This document shows positions 45,417 to 58,090 of a stretch of DNA of 64,000 nt, one piece after another. The stretch comes from Apium graveolens. Lineage: Eukaryota; Streptophyta; Magnoliopsida; Apiales; Apiaceae. Position 1 is the first letter of the stretch, and every line of letters begins with the position of its first letter. The notes under the pieces are model-generated. The model did no database searches and was not told the DNA's origin. It was given only the letters and a program-made list of their open reading frames with translations. The stretch is from contig NC_133653.1 in the NCBI RefSeq assembly GCF_009905375.1, forward strand, positions 95,902,609 to 95,966,608, written 5' to 3'. The position numbers and the translations under genes were made by a program.

Positions 45417-48400
45417 GTCCTTAAAACTAATCATTAGTGGTCTTTGTGATTGCAGGGCAACAGGAAAAACATCCTAGTTCTGGACAGTGGATGTTTAGGA
45501 CATATGACTGGAAATAAAGCCCTGCTATCAGACTTTGTGGAGAAGGCTGGCCCAAGTGTTTCTTATGGAGATGGCAACATTGGAAAAACATTGGGATATG
45601 GCAATATCAATATTGGGAATGTCATCATTAAAGAAGTAGCTCTGGTCTCAGGACTTAAACACAATCTGCTGAGTTTAGTCAAATCTGTGATAGAGGTTAT
45701 CATGTGGATTTCTTTGAAGAACACTGTGAAATTGTAAGCAAATCTACAGGAAAAGTTGTTCTGAAAGGATACAGGCATGGTAACATTTATGAAGTCAAGC
45801 TTTCAACAAGTACTGATGGGTCTGCAATATGTTTGGTGAGTAGAGCATCAATTGAAGAAAGCTGGAATTGGCACAAGAAACTCTCTCATTTTAATTTCAA
45901 CAGTATAAATGAACTGGTCAAGAAAGATCTTGTGAGAGGACTGTCAAAGTCAGTATTTGCTCCTGATGGCCTTTGTGATTCATGTCCGAAGGCTAAACAA
46001 AGAAAATCTTCATTCAAGAGCAAGACTGAATCATCAATTCTTGAGCCTTATCACCTACTACATGTTGATCTATTTGGTCCAGTGAATGTCATGTCTATTG
46101 CAAAGAAAAAATATGCTATGGTCATAGTGGATGAGTTCACCAGATACACATGGGTGTATTTTTTGCGCACAAAAAGTGAAACTGCATCTATCTTGATTGA
46201 TCATGTCAAGCAACTGGATAAATTGGTGAAAGATTATGTGAAGATAATAAGAAGTGATAATGGCACTGAGTTCAAGAATTTGATTATGGAAGAGTTCTGC
46301 AAAGACAATGGAATCAAGTAGGAATTTTCTGCTCCTAGAACTCCACAGCAAAATGGAGTTGTTGAAAGAAAGAATAGAACTCTTATTGAAGCTGCACGAA
46401 CTATGCTTGATGAAGCAAATCTACCAACCTATTTTTGGGCTGAAGCTGTGCAGACTGCTTGTTTTACTCAGAATGCAACACTCATTAACAAGCATGGAAA
46501 GACACCATATGAGATGGTGAAGAAAAAGAAGCCAAATTTGAAGTATTTTCATGTATTTGGATGCAAGTGTTTTGTTCTTAAGACTCACCCTGAACAGCTA
46601 TCCAAATTTGATTTAAAAGCTCATGAAGGAATTTTTGTTGGATATCCACTTTCCACAAAAGCCTTCAGAGTCTACAATTTAAGAACAAGGGTTGTCATGG
46701 AATCTATCAATGTCTCCTTTGATGATAAGAAGATTACTGGACTTAGAGATTTCAATGATCATGATCAGCTGAGATTTGAAAATGAAGACTTAAATTCTGA
46801 TACTGAAAATCCTCATAGTTTAAATCCTGATACCGCAAACTCTGATGGATTAAACTCTGATGTTATTGAAACTTTGGTGACTACGCCAAAGGAAGATGCA
46901 CCTGTGCAGGGGGAGCATACTGAAGATACAACCACATCTAAAGAAGCATCAGAACATGCAATTGGCTCTTCAAGTTCTGATTCATCAAGTTCTGATAAGC
47001 CAAGTTCTGATAATTCTCAAAACTCAATTTCTGAAGGATCCAACTCAGAGAGCATAGTTTCAGGGGGAGCATCAGAAAATGTTGATGAAGATAGCATGGA
47101 TCATGGGGGAGCATCCAGTTCTAGAGAAAACCTTCCATCTGCAAGGAAGTGGACTAAATCACATACACCTGACTTAATTATTGGAAATCCTGATGCAGGT
47201 GTCAGAACTAGAACAGCTACTTCAATTGAATGTCTCTATAATTCTTTTCTTTCTCAGATTGAACCAAAGAAAGTGGAAGAAGCTCTTCAAGATGCTGATT
47301 GGGTGCAAGCAATGCAGGAAGAGTTAAATGAATTTGAAAGAAACAAAGTCTGGACCCTAGTGCCAAGACCAAAGAATAGATCTGTTGTTGGTACAAAGTG
47401 GGTGTTTAGAAACAAAACTGATAGTGATGGTATAATTACAAGGAATAAAGCAAGGCTGGTTGCAAAAGGATATTCTCAACAGGAGGGAATTGATTATGAT
47501 GAAACATTTGCACCAGTAGCTAGATTGGAAGCCATAAGGATATTTTTGGCTTATGCTGCTCACAAAAAGTTTACTGTCTTTCAAATGGATGTGAAAAGTG
47601 CTTTTCTCAATGGAGAGTTGGAAGAGGAAGTATATGTTAAACAACCTCCAGGCTTTGTAGATTCCAAATTTCCAAATCATGTCTACAGGCTTGATAAAGC
47701 ACTTTATGTCCTTAAGCAAGCTCCAAGAGCATGGTATGAGACTTTAGCTCAGTTTCTTCTGGAAAGTGGATTTAACAGAGGAACTATTGACCAAACAATG
47801 TTCTACCTCAACCATGGAAAGGACTTACTTTTGGTTCAGATATATGTTGATGATATCATCTTTGGTTTTACAAATGACAGACTTTGCAAGAAGTTTGCCA
47901 AACTGATGCAGTCAAGATATCAAATGAGTATGATGGGGGAACTTAGCTATTTTTTAGGCCTTCAAGTCAAGCAGAATGAAGAAGATACTTTTATATGTCA
48001 AACCAAGTACACCATAAATTTGCTGAAGAAATTTAGAATGCAAGATTGTTCAAGTGCATCCACTCCCATGGCCACTGCAACAAAATTGAATAAGGATACT
48101 AGTAAATCAGTAGATATTACTGATTACAGAGGTATGATTGGCTCTCTACTCTATCTAACTGCTAGTAGACCTGATATCATGTATGCTACCTGTCTTTGTG
48201 CAAAATTTCAAGCAAATCCAAGAGAACCTCACTTAACAGCTGTGAAAAGAATTTTTAAGTATCTTAAGGGAACAACTGATATGGGATTGTGGTATCCTAG
48301 AGAATCAGACTTTAAGCTAATAGGTTACTCAGATGCAGATTTTGCAGGTTGCAAAATTGACAGGAAAAGCACAAGTGGAAGCTGCCAATTTCTTGGAGGC

Positions 48401-48796
48401 AGATTGGTTTCTTGGTTTAGCAAGAAATAAAAGTCAATTTCCACATCAACTGCAGAAGCAGAGTACATTGCTGCAGGATGCTGTTGTGCACAGATTCTTT
48501 GGATGAAGAATCAGTTACTGGATTATGGGTTAACATATTTTAAAATCCCTATTTAGTGTGATAATCAAAGTGCTATTGCTATGACAGGTAATCCAGTTCA
48601 ACACTCAATGACAAAGCACATCAGCATAAGGTACCACTTCATAAGGGAACATGTGGATGAAGGTACAGTGGAATTGCACTTTGTTCCAACAGATCAACAA
48701 CTAGCAGATATCTTCACAAAACCATTGTGTGAAGCTACTTTTACAAGATTGGTAAATAAACTTGGAATGGTTTCAGGTTCTTTCTCTAAATCTGCT
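45417..48796 (+). pseudogene. Sirevirus pol: protease, integrase, RT, RNase H
   Basis: Protease: ILVLDSGCLGHMTG (about 45468-45510). After a frameshift near 45690 one frame continues to the end: the zinc module WNWHKKLSHFNF...CDSCPKAKQ; integrase LHVDLFGPV, IIRSDNGTEF and [10 protein letters not shown] (complete triad); an Ser/Asp-rich linker (46790-47100); [37 protein letters not shown] (intact YVDD); RNase [39 protein letters not shown] and [14 protein letters not shown]. In-frame stops: TAG 46319, TAA 48428, TAG 48554. The best preserved pol in the window, yet not translatable whole. Confidence 0.93.
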
Positions 48797-50117
48797 TAGT
48801 TTTTGTTCTGATGCATCAGACTTTATGATCAGTATTTACAGATATTACTATCCTTGTGTATTCTGTGCTTAATTGAAAATTGCTTAGGTACTGATTGTTG
48901 TCTGATGTGAATTTCTAAACTCTGATAGTGATATGAATGTTTCTGTGATTATTCAATCCAATGAGGATAAATATGCTAGATGCTGACCTAGTAGTCTTTA
49001 ATATACTAACAAATCCCATGTTTGAAGTAATTGTTTATGTGGAAATCTATTGACACAAGCAAATTCTGATATTGAACTTAGTTAAGTTTACTTTGTCTAT
49101 CTTATTACTAAGTCAAAAACTAGAATAATGCTTCTCATCTGTTAAGTTCTGATGTTAGTAAATCTTGTAAATATACTAAGTGCTGATAAGCCTCACTTAT
49201 CAAAAGAAAAGAAAAAGAAACAAAAATCAGGTACTCCTTTGAGATATAGAGTAAAATTGTGGAAGGGACGACCCAAGTGCATTGCTGGTATTAAGTAATA
49301 TGCACCAGAAAAGCAAAAATAAATATTTTTCTTGGTGACTTTTCACACTCTATGATTACTAGAGAAATACTCTGATAATAGCATAAATTCTGATAAGCAG
49401 TCGTGACTCACTTACACTGAGAAGCCACTGTAAAATGGAATTTCAAAAGATGCATAAAATAAGCACAAAATAGTTGAGGTGGACTCATGTATGAACTCAT
49501 TCTAAAGTAGACTTCAGAATCATGACAGATTTTGAGCAAAGTTCTTAGTTATGCTTTATTTCTAAGATGTACTGAAGTGAATCAGACTTTAATCTTTATC
49601 TGATATTTAGCTTACTGCGCACACATACACTCCATATGAATGATGAAAATTACTGTGGTGATAAATGGTATTTTAGATGAACGTTTAAGTTACATAAATT
49701 CTGAGGACAAGTTATGATGGAAGTTCTGATGATTAAGTTCTGAAGAAACGAAATCAGAATTTGTGTGAAGAATTACAGAAATAGGCATTTATTTTCGAGT
49801 TAAGAAATCATGTTCTGATGACTGTTAAGTTCTGATATTACGCTCTGATTCTTTACTTGACTTATTTGTGGTTAAAATCTAAAACAGTCTTATTTAAATT
49901 CAGAATATGTTTGGGTGAGATATTAACAGTCAATATAATTTGGGTTAGTGGTACACATCTGTGCACAATAATATTTACTTGTTTCGTGTGCGCATTAAAT
50001 AATGTTTTAAACTTCCAATGGCTGTTTTTATTCTCATTAGTCTAGGGAGACGAGGTAGAATTATTTCTACCTATAACCATTCAATTTTCCTTGCGTCTCT
50101 TGGCATTCTACTGGCAA
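48797..50117 (+). other. Sirevirus 3' region, non-coding part
   Basis: AT-rich, with many scattered copies of the word ctgat (often aagttctgat or ctctgata). No domain is visible; the ORF at 49857-50045 has no support. Confidence 0.6.
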
Positions 50118-50123
50118 TATAAA
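50118..50123 (+). promoter_or_regulatory. TATA-like box before a small ORF in the Sirevirus 3' region
   Basis: tataaa in ctggcaatataaaccaac, 80 bp upstream of the ATG at 50203, followed by a pyrimidine-rich stretch (ctctcattttctctcaaactctc) resembling a plant 5' leader. Confidence 0.4.
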
Positions 50124-50202
50124 CCAACACCTCATTTCAGCCAAATCATCTCTCATTTTCTCTCAAACTCTCAAACTCATTTCCTTTTCTCTTATCACAA
50201 CC

Positions 50203-50460
50203 ATGGTTCATTACGACTTAGCTCTGAACTATGATACTTTCACTCTCACCATGAGGTGTACAAAATGGCAGCAGGAATGGCATGTCACTGCCATTCCTGA
50301 TGAAATTTGGGACTCGGTTCCCCAAGAGGTCCTGTTCTTTTACATGGACTACCATCGCCATCTTGAGCGACTGGAAGAGGAACGGCTGGAAGCTCTTCGA
50401 CAGCAGAAGCGTATTATTCGTCTTGCTGTTCTTTTTGTTGAGAGTAGGAAAAAGAAATAA
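50203..50460 (+). CDS. Small uncharacterised ORF (85 aa) in the Sirevirus 3' region
   Basis: I do not recognise this protein. The start context acaaccATGG is good for plants. The N-terminal half is mixed (MVHYDLALNYDTFTLTMRC, WHVTAIPDEIWDSVP) and the C-terminal half is a charged likely helix (YHRHLERLEEERLEALRQQKRIIRL) ending in basic residues. It is intact, with a TATA-like box and CT-rich leader upstream, and an AT-rich downstream region with an aatatattaatgaaat block (about 50602-50617) that could end a transcript. It sits between pol and the env-position ORF, in the same strand. It may be an accessory ORF of the element, a captured host fragment, or chance. Confidence 0.4.
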   Translation: MVHYDLALNYDTFTLTMRCTKWQQEWHVTAIPDEIWDSVPQEVLFFYMDYHRHLERLEEERLEALRQQKRIIRLAVLFVESRKKK

Positions 50461-51179
50461 TTTTTCCTACCTGTTTCTCTTCACTGTCAGCTTTTCCTGG
50501 CTTCTTAGCTTAGGACAAAAGCTGTTGATGTTAGGATTTGTAGCTTAGGATAATCTTATAATTTTGTGATGTAATTTAAATTTCATGAAATGTATTTGCT
50601 CAATATATTAATGAAATTTTATATTTATGCAAGATTTTGTCTCTGAGTCATTTGATATTCTGATGCATTTTTAAATCCTGATACTAACCATATTCTGATG
50701 ACCTTTTTAGCTCTGATACAAATCAAGTTATGATTCTGACGTGGCAGTATTTATTTACTTGGTTTCTCTATGGTCATTCTCTCATTGGTCATATTTTTAC
50801 AGAATATTGGTCTCGCAGTGAAAATAATTTATTAAGTGGGAACGGTTTAAATTTTAAAATAAAACTGAACTACCTTGATTAATGGGATTACTTGGTAAGT
50901 GAAACGGGTTTTCCTTGAAAAACTGCATGTGATAAGTAATGATTACTGAATTCCCGTGCCCATTAATTATCCTTTACTGCTGCATGTCTGATAGGTGTAC
51001 CAACGGTTACTTTTTCTACCGTGAATAAGTAAAAGAGAGAAAAGATTGTAAACTCTTTTATTTACTTTCATATTTTATCTCTCTCTCTTTACTTTTATTC
51101 TCTCTCATCTGCTGACGCTTTTTCATACAGCCATTTTATCAAACACCTTACAGGCAACCTAATTTCTCAATTTTTTCTC
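50461..51179 (+). other. Non-coding interval between the small ORF and the env-position ORF
   Basis: AT-rich; ends in a CT-rich tract (51071-51110) just before the ATG at 51180, resembling a leader. No gene recognised; the overlapping ORF 50282-50548 is out of frame with the small ORF and looks spurious. Confidence 0.5.
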
Positions 51180-54100
51180 ATGGAACCTATGGATTTGATT
51201 ATAGATGGAGCCAAGTTTGTTCCCAACAACTATGCTGCAATCTTGAATAAGGCTGAAGCTCCATCTGATTTGCACTTTGTGCAAGATCTTCTAGCACATA
51301 GTGAGATTGGGTATGCGTTAACCCAACCTCAAGTCATTTCAAGTCAACAAGTTCTGACGTTCTGGCGGACTGGGCATTTTGATAATGGTGGTGCTACTGG
51401 TACTCCAAGCATTATTTTTGAAATGAATGATGTTGAGCATGTGGTAACTCCTGGAGCAGTTCGTAAAGCTCTCCACTTACCAGAAGGCTGCACTTTTTCA
51501 ACAGCGGAGGAACCTGTTCTACAGCAGCTCATGGCCAATTTGGGTTATGAGAAGAGTTTGGCCAAGATTGGACAGTTGGAAAGTGCACATATCAGGAAGG
51601 AATAGAGCTTTTTCTTCGACTGCATCACTAATGCATTCGCCAATAAGTGTTCCAACTTTGATGCCATTCCAATTATGAGTCAGCACATCGGCTTGCAAAA
51701 TGGGCTTTTAATGACTTGGTAAATGCTGACCTTAAGAAGAAGATGGTTAGACCCTTATAGATACCTCAGTCTGTAAAACAAATCCTGGTAAATGCTGATC
51801 ATCACACCTACAGATCTGTTTACCCTGATGTTCAACCCACCAGCACATCCCAGACACCACAACACCCATTAGAACACAACACACATGCACCTCAACCAAC
51901 TCAACCCTCCATCAGAACATATTTCAAACCTTCACAGATATCTCAACCTTCATCATCAGCACATACTGTGAGGCCTTCATCTTCAAAGCCCAAGAGGACA
52001 AAAACTGTACCTCAGACACAACAGAAGAGAAGGAGGATTGTTCTGAGAGATGAGTCAGAAAATGAAGAACAGGTTCCTGTGTCAGAACCTATTGTCACAG
52101 AAGCTGAGAAGGTCTCTTATCAGAAGGATATTGGAATTGGGGGTTCTAAGCTTCTCAAAAGGCTTAGAAGGATGTATTCTGATGAAACTCCCAAGGTATC
52201 TCCACCTTCAAAGAGATACAAGAAACAGAGAGCACACAGGGACAGGGCTAAGCCAGTTTCAGAGGATGAGGAAGCAGCAGCTCATGAAGGAGATCAGGAA
52301 TCTCTGATCTCACAAGAGCCAGAATTTGCTGAAGCTACTGCATCTACACCTCCATTGTCACCAACTCAGGAAACTGCTCAAGATAAAGTATCTACACCAC
52401 CCGTGTCTCCTATAAATGAACCAGTATCTACTGCAGACCCAGGCACAAGTGCTGAGATTGATATTCACAACCTAATTGTGCCTGAGGTTCTCTATTTAGA
52501 AGCTCCACCAGCTCAAATCAATCCATCAACAACACCAACTCCTGATGCTGATGATACTCCAGAATTGTCTACAATACCTTCTCTGCATCTAGACATTGAA
52601 GATCAGACTATAAATGAGCATAATATGATTGTTGATCAAAACTTGGAAGCAGATTAGCACTTAGAGGATGATGTTGGTGATGTTGCTACAAATGAAGATG
52701 CTAATGCAGCTGTCCTTCTGGACATGCACCTCTATAAGCTCCTTCAAAAGCTGAACTAGTTAAAAAGTTTGTTAGAGGAGATGCACCAGTACCTTGGAGT
52801 GAAACTCCTAGAGGACGGGAGTGGACTAAGGAATGGAACTCAGTCAGTTTTATTCCTTCTGAAAAGATTCTTGCTGATCATTTGGCAAAAGCTGATGAGT
52901 TGTTAGTCAATGAAGATTTCAAGACACAGCTAAGAGTTACTGCACTTACTACAAGGCACCTTCAAGGTCAACAGTCTGTAACTCAGGCCAAAGTGGACAA
53001 GATTCAAGAATCCTTGATGCAGCAAGATACACTTGTCAAGCTGGACAAGAAAAGGTTTTTCAAACCTTCCTTTGACCAAATTACCAACATTGAGAAAACC
53101 CAGAAGAAGCAATAGTCTCAGATTGATGAAATTTTGAAAAATCAAGCTTCTCAGCAATCTCAACTCAATGAGATTCAATCCTCAGTGGAATTGCTTCTCT
53201 CTCTTCTTTTACCCGCTGATGCCAAAAAGGGGGAGAAAGTAATTAAGTCCAAATGCAAACCTGATAAGACACTAAAGAAAAAGGATGATGGTAATGACCC
53301 GGGAAACTCTGGAATGGGTGAAGGTCGTGGTCAAGGTGGAAGTCTCTCATCAAGTAGAGCTGGAACTACAAGTCATAGAACAAGTTCTGATACTGGGAGA
53401 AGAATAACTTCTGATACTGGTAAAAGGATAAGTTCGGATGAACTTTTGGATCTTAATGAAGAAATTTCAAGATAGTTATTTTTGAAAAAAAATCCAGGAA
53501 TGGACTTTGAGAGTCTAATGGAAGAAGAAGCTAGGCTTAAGTTAGAAAAGGTCAACTCCAAATCTGAAGCTTCTGTTGTTAAAAAGAAACTTCCTATGGC
53601 TAAAGGCATTATGGTAAAAGAAAGGACAAATCATGTGGCAATCAAGGCCAAATCACAATTGCAGATAGATCCAAGGTCCAAGGGTAAAGAAAAAGTTGGT
53701 GAACCCGTAAGGTTTATGTGCCTCCTATGGATGAAGAAATTTCTGTTGAAGATGCTGATCTTACTCTGACTTCAAGGAAGATTTCTAAGACAACCTCTGA
53801 CATGGCTCAAGTTGTTCAGAATCAAGATATAGTTAGTTCTGATATAACAATAAAGCAAGCAACCTCTGACATAGCTCAAGTTGACTTGATATCAGAAGAT
53901 AAATCAAAGGAAACCTCTGACATTGCTCATGTTAAATCCTCAAAGTTACTCCTACCAGGATTCACTAAAGCCAAACAAACCCAACCTTTGAAGATTGCAG
54001 CAAGTGGTTTTGAAGCAAGAGTGGTTACTGGAAAGGAAGCAAGAGATAAATCTGGATTAGGTAGTGCTGATGAAAAAAGAGTATAGAACACAACCAATGA

Positions 54101-54518
54101 TCCAACTTCCTTAAGTGAACCATGTATTGGAGCAACTCCTGAAAGATTGAATCAACTAGAATCTGTACAGATGGTCTACCATACCTTCTTGAAAGAACAC
54201 ATCTTGTTATATTTCATGATAGATGGAAGGGTTTACCATATAAGGGAAAATGTTATACCACTGAAGTATTTTAAGGAACTAGAACATGTTTTATTCTTAC
54301 TTCAAGTGAATGACAGAATAACAGAAAGTGCTGCAAGTTATTTGAAGACTCAAATTCAGAGACAGAAAAGGCTTTATTCTGTAAAGTCTGACAGCACATA
54401 CTGTCTCAAGTACAGAGATCACAAGGGTAATATTGTTGATATGAAGCCTAATACTGCAATGATCAGAACATATCTTAGTATTAAGACTAGATCAGGAGTT
54501 GAGAAAAGCAAAAATTAA
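51180..54518 (+). pseudogene. Env-position ORF of the Sirevirus-like element, broken
   Basis: Starts at ATG 51180 (MEPMDLIIDGAKFVPNN). The N-terminal domain (DLHFVQDLLAHSEIGYAL, SIIFEMNDVEHVVTPGAVRKALHLPEGCTF, LMANLGYEKSLAKIGQLE) resembles the ORF found 3' of pol in many Sireviruses and often called envelope-like. A TAG at 51603, an internal deletion near 51700 and frame changes break it. Then come a Pro/Ser/Thr-rich basic part (PSSSKPKRTKTVPQTQQKRRR), an acidic part, coiled-coil-like segments (52882-53200), a Gly/Ser-rich stretch and a C-terminal piece (MVYHTFLKEHILLYFMIDGRVYHIREN). No signal peptide or strong membrane segment is apparent, so an envelope role is unproven. Confidence 0.65.
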
Positions 54519-54864
54519 TGATCTCAGATATGCTATCTTCCAAACTGGTGAAGATACTGCAGAACTCAAAGATGCTAAAAGGAGGATGATTGATGGACTC
54601 AGATATGCTGAGAGATGTTTGTTAAAGAACTATCTCAGAACAACTCCTGACATCAAAGAGATCAGAAAGTGAAGTCAAGTCAAGATCTACAACTACTCAA
54701 ATTCTGATATGTATATAGACTGAAGTTGTTATCAGAAGTTAAAGTTGGTAAAGCTTTAAGGACTGTAAGTTGTAGTTATCTAGTCAAATTCTCATGCATT
54801 TGTACTTAATGTTTTTGACATCATCAAATATCTGTTAAACTTGTATATTATGCTAATTTACAAG
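54519..54864 (+). other. Sirevirus sequence between the last ORF and PPT
   Basis: Begins with a broken coding tail (INDLRYAIFQTGEDTAELKDAKRRMIDGL in another frame, 54508-54600), then AT-rich non-coding sequence to the purine tract. Confidence 0.55.
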
Positions 54865-54875
54865 TTGGGGGAGAT
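54865..54875 (+). other. Polypurine tract of the Sirevirus-like element
   Basis: ttgggggagat directly before tgttag, typical of this group. Confidence 0.85.
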
Positions 54876-55481
54876 TGTTAGATATATTTGATAATGTCAT
54901 GTCTAATATGATTTATGTTTAGTTTTCAGATCTTACTTAAATAGGACAAATCAGTACTTAACTGAAATCAGCACTTATACTGAAGTCAGAACTTAAGTTA
55001 TCAGTACTTAAGATTCAGGAGATATTTATCAGGAGATAATATCAGGACTTAAAGGAAACTTTCAGATAAGGAAGGCGGCTGATTGAAAGAAAAGAAGATC
55101 ATGACAAACGTAAGAAGAGATATGCATGAAGAAGGAATTCTGTGAAGAATGAAATACTTGGAAGAAAAGATAACTGATTGATATATTTTAGGAAGCAGAA
55201 TTATATTCCATATCAATTAGCGATTATCTTGTAACTGTGTGATATATAAACACAGACATAGGGTTTACACTATAAGTGTTATTATAATCGAGAATATTAT
55301 TCATTGTAACCCTAGCAGCTCTCGTGATATTTGTTCATCACTGAGAGAGGACAGTTCCATATTGTAACAGAGTTTATTACATTGAATAAAATCTGTTTTC
55401 TGTTACTTGTGTTATTTGAATTCGATTTGATTGTGCTATACACTGTATTCAACCCCCTTCTACAGTGTGTGTGACCTAACA
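54876..55481 (+). repeat. 3' LTR of the Sirevirus-like element
   Basis: 606 bp, tgttagat...gacctaaca. It holds a TATA box (gtgatatataaacac, about 55239-55253), which the truncated 5' LTR lacks. Followed by taaag. Confidence 0.93.
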
Positions 55482-55486
55482 TAAAG

Positions 55487-56204
55487 AATGATTGAAATTA
55501 TTGGTGGGAGTCGACGCGAGCCTTGGAAGGAGAAAGTCCTATTCCCTGGACCCGATTTACAGCACTGTTCTTGGAAAAATATTTTCGGATTGTCTCCAGA
55601 ATCATATGGAGATGGAATTTTTAGAGTGAAGCAATGAGATAGAAGTGTCACGGAGTATGAAGCCAAGTTCATAGAATTGGCTCGTATAGCACCAGAGCAT
55701 GTAAGTTCAAAAGCTCAGAGAGTGAAGCGGTTTCAACAAGGATTGAAGCCACAGATTAGAGTGGAGTTGTAGCTCTAAAACTCAAAACATATACTTCGGT
55801 AGTTCAGGCCGCCTTAGTGATAGAAAATGATCAGAGATTGGCTGCTAAAGAAAGAGGTGAAAGGAAGAGAAAGTTTGAAGGTGAGCCTGTGAAGCCAGAA
55901 CAAGGCGAAGCAAACCAGAAGTTTCAGCGACGGTTTGGAAGGAATAGAGACAGGAGATTCAGAAGGCAAAGTTTCCCCCAAGCTAGGCCCAGTACTACCT
56001 CAGTTAGTTCTACTCCGACAAAATCCAGCAAGCCGTTGATCGACTGTAAGATATACGGAAAGAAGCACAATGGTCAGTGCAGAGAAAATGTCAACTGTTT
56101 CAAGTGTGGCCAGAAGGGTCATTATTCCACTGAGAGCAAAATGAGAACCAAGGAGTGTAGGAGGAAGTGCATCTCAAGGACCAGCAACAAGTACAGCCAG
56201 AGCT
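55487..56204 (+). pseudogene. Gag of chromovirus 2, C-terminal part
   Basis: Resumes after the Sirevirus with NYWWESTRALEG and FTALFLEKYF, then in other frames EYEAKFIELARIAPEH, KRFQQGLKPQIRVEL and VVQAALVIENDQRLAAKERGERKRKFEG. The zinc knuckle CFKCGQKGHYSTES lacks its last Cys. A basic Arg-rich segment precedes it (FQRRFGRNRDRRFRRQ). Frameshifts near 55590 and 55640 and several stops break it. Confidence 0.82.
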
Positions 56205-56660
56205 AGAACTTTCAAAATGACTAAGAAATATACGGCTCAGGAATCTGATGTAGTTGCAGGTATGCTTTCTCTTAGTTCCGTGCATGTTAACATTTTATTT
56301 GATTCAGGAGCGTCTAAATCTTACATATCCCTGAACTGTGTAAATAAAATATAATTAATGTTGGAAGACTTAGATGAACCTTTGACCATAGAAGTGGCTA
56401 ATCAAGATAAGGTACCTGTAAGCTAATTCTGCCCTAAGTGCTCAATAAAGATTTCAGGTCATTCCTTTCCCGCCGAACTAATACCTTTTGAGTTAGGAGA
56501 ATTCGATATTATTCTAGGCATGGATTGGTTGTCTCTATATAAGGAAAGTATTGACTGCAAGAAGAAGAGAATTGTCATGTATACAACAAATAATATAAGG
56601 ATAAGCTATCAAGGATAGAAGCAGGACAAGAAGTTTTTCTCAGTACTACAAGAAAAGAAA
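56205..56660 (+). pseudogene. Protease region of chromovirus 2
   Basis: Reads TAQESDVVAGMLSLSSVHVNILFDSGASKSYIS, with the catalytic Asp in D-S-G-A-S near 56303, then FELGEFDIILGMDWLSLYKESIDCKKKRIVM, the conserved protease end. Stops near 56350, 56425 and 56617 interrupt it. Confidence 0.8.
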
Positions 56661-58090
56661 TTGTTAAGGCAAGGGTGCAAAGCGTATTTGGCTCATATGG
56701 TGGACACCAAGAAAGAGATACCTACTCTGGATGAGATTTCGGTAGTAAGAGAATATCCCGACATCTTTTCGGAAGAATTTCCAGGATTACCACCTGATCA
56801 AGAAATAGAGTTCTCCATTGATTTGATACCATGTGAAGAACTACTTTCTAAAGCTCCATACCGAATGGCTCTGGTAGAAATGAAGGAATCAGCCAAGCAA
56901 CTTCAAGAACTGCTAGATAAAAGAGTCATCTGACCAGGTGTTTCTCCATGGGGTGCTCCAGTGTTATTTGTAAAGAAGAAGGATGGAAGTATGAGGCTAT
57001 GAATTGACTATAGGGAGCTGAATAAGTTGACAATCAAGAATAAGTATCCCTTGCCGAGGATTGACGATTTATTTGACCAGCTTAAAGGAGCATGCTGTTT
57101 TTCAAAGATCGACTTAAGATCTGGCTACCACCAACTGAAGATCAAACCTGAAGATATACCTAAAACTGCGTTCAGAACAAGGTATGGCCATTATGAATTC
57201 TTAGTGATATCGTTTGGATTAACCAATACACCAGCAGATTTTATGGATTTAATGAACCGGGTGTATAGGGAGTTCTTGGATAAGTTTGTTATTGTATTTA
57301 TTGATGACATCCTCATCTATTCAAAGATTCAAGAAGATCACGCAACATACCTAAGGATTTCCCTTCAAAGGTTAAGAGAAAAATAACTGTACGCGAAGTT
57401 CTTCAAGTGTGAGTTTTGGTTGACAGAGGTACAGTATGTTGGACATGTGGTAATCAAGGAAGGGATCAAGGTAGACCCTGTAAAGATTGAAGCAGTATCC
57501 AAATGGGAACAACCAAAGACTCCGACAGAAGTGAGAAGTTTTCTTGGGCTAGCAAGATATTATAGATGATTTGTAAAGGATTTTTCTAAGATTGCAGCTC
57601 CGTTAACTAGGCTAATCAGGAAGAACGAGAAATTTATTTGGACAGAGAAATGTGAAGGAAGCTTCCAGGAACTGAAGAAGAGGTTGGTAATAGCTCTAGT
57701 CTTAGCATTGCCAGATGAGACGGGGAACTTTATGATATATAGCGACGCTTCTTTAAAAGGATTAGGTTGTGTATTGATGCAACACGATAAAGTCATCGCA
57801 TATGCCTCCAAACAATTAAAACCTCATGAACAAAAGTATCCAGTCCATGATCTTGAGTTGGCAGCTATAGTTTTTGCATTGAATTTGTGGAGATATTATC
57901 TTTATGGAGAAAAGTGTGATATTTTCACGGATCATAAGAGCTTGAAGTATATATTCACTCAGAAGGACTTGAACATGAGACAGAGAAGATGGTTGGAGTT
58001 AATAAAAGACTATGACTGTTCCATTAACTATCACCCAGGTAAGGCCAATGTGGTGGTAGATGCCCTGAGCAGAAAAGAGAGGCTGAATAT
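56661..58090 (+). pseudogene. Reverse transcriptase and RNase H of chromovirus 2
   Basis: One frame with stops. [88 protein letters not shown] and [14 protein letters not shown]; both Asp blocks are intact. RNase [48 protein letters not shown] and [14 protein letters not shown]. In-frame stops at about 56931, 57003, 57384 and 57568 are mainly TGA. The antisense ORF at 57560-57811 is a shadow. Confidence 0.92.

Larger units (their letters stand above)
43703..55481 (+). mobile_element. Sirevirus-like Ty1/copia element in chromovirus 2 gag
   Basis: Flanked by taaag (43698-43702 and 55482-55486). The 5' LTR is reduced to its first 195 bp and joined directly to mid-gag, so the LTR promoter, primer site and gag N-terminus are gone. 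Pol is almost complete; a long 3' region with extra ORFs precedes the PPT ggggggagat and the full 606-bp LTR. The shared 195 bp differ at one site by eye, the closest LTR pair in the window, so this is probably the youngest insertion. Confidence 0.92.
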
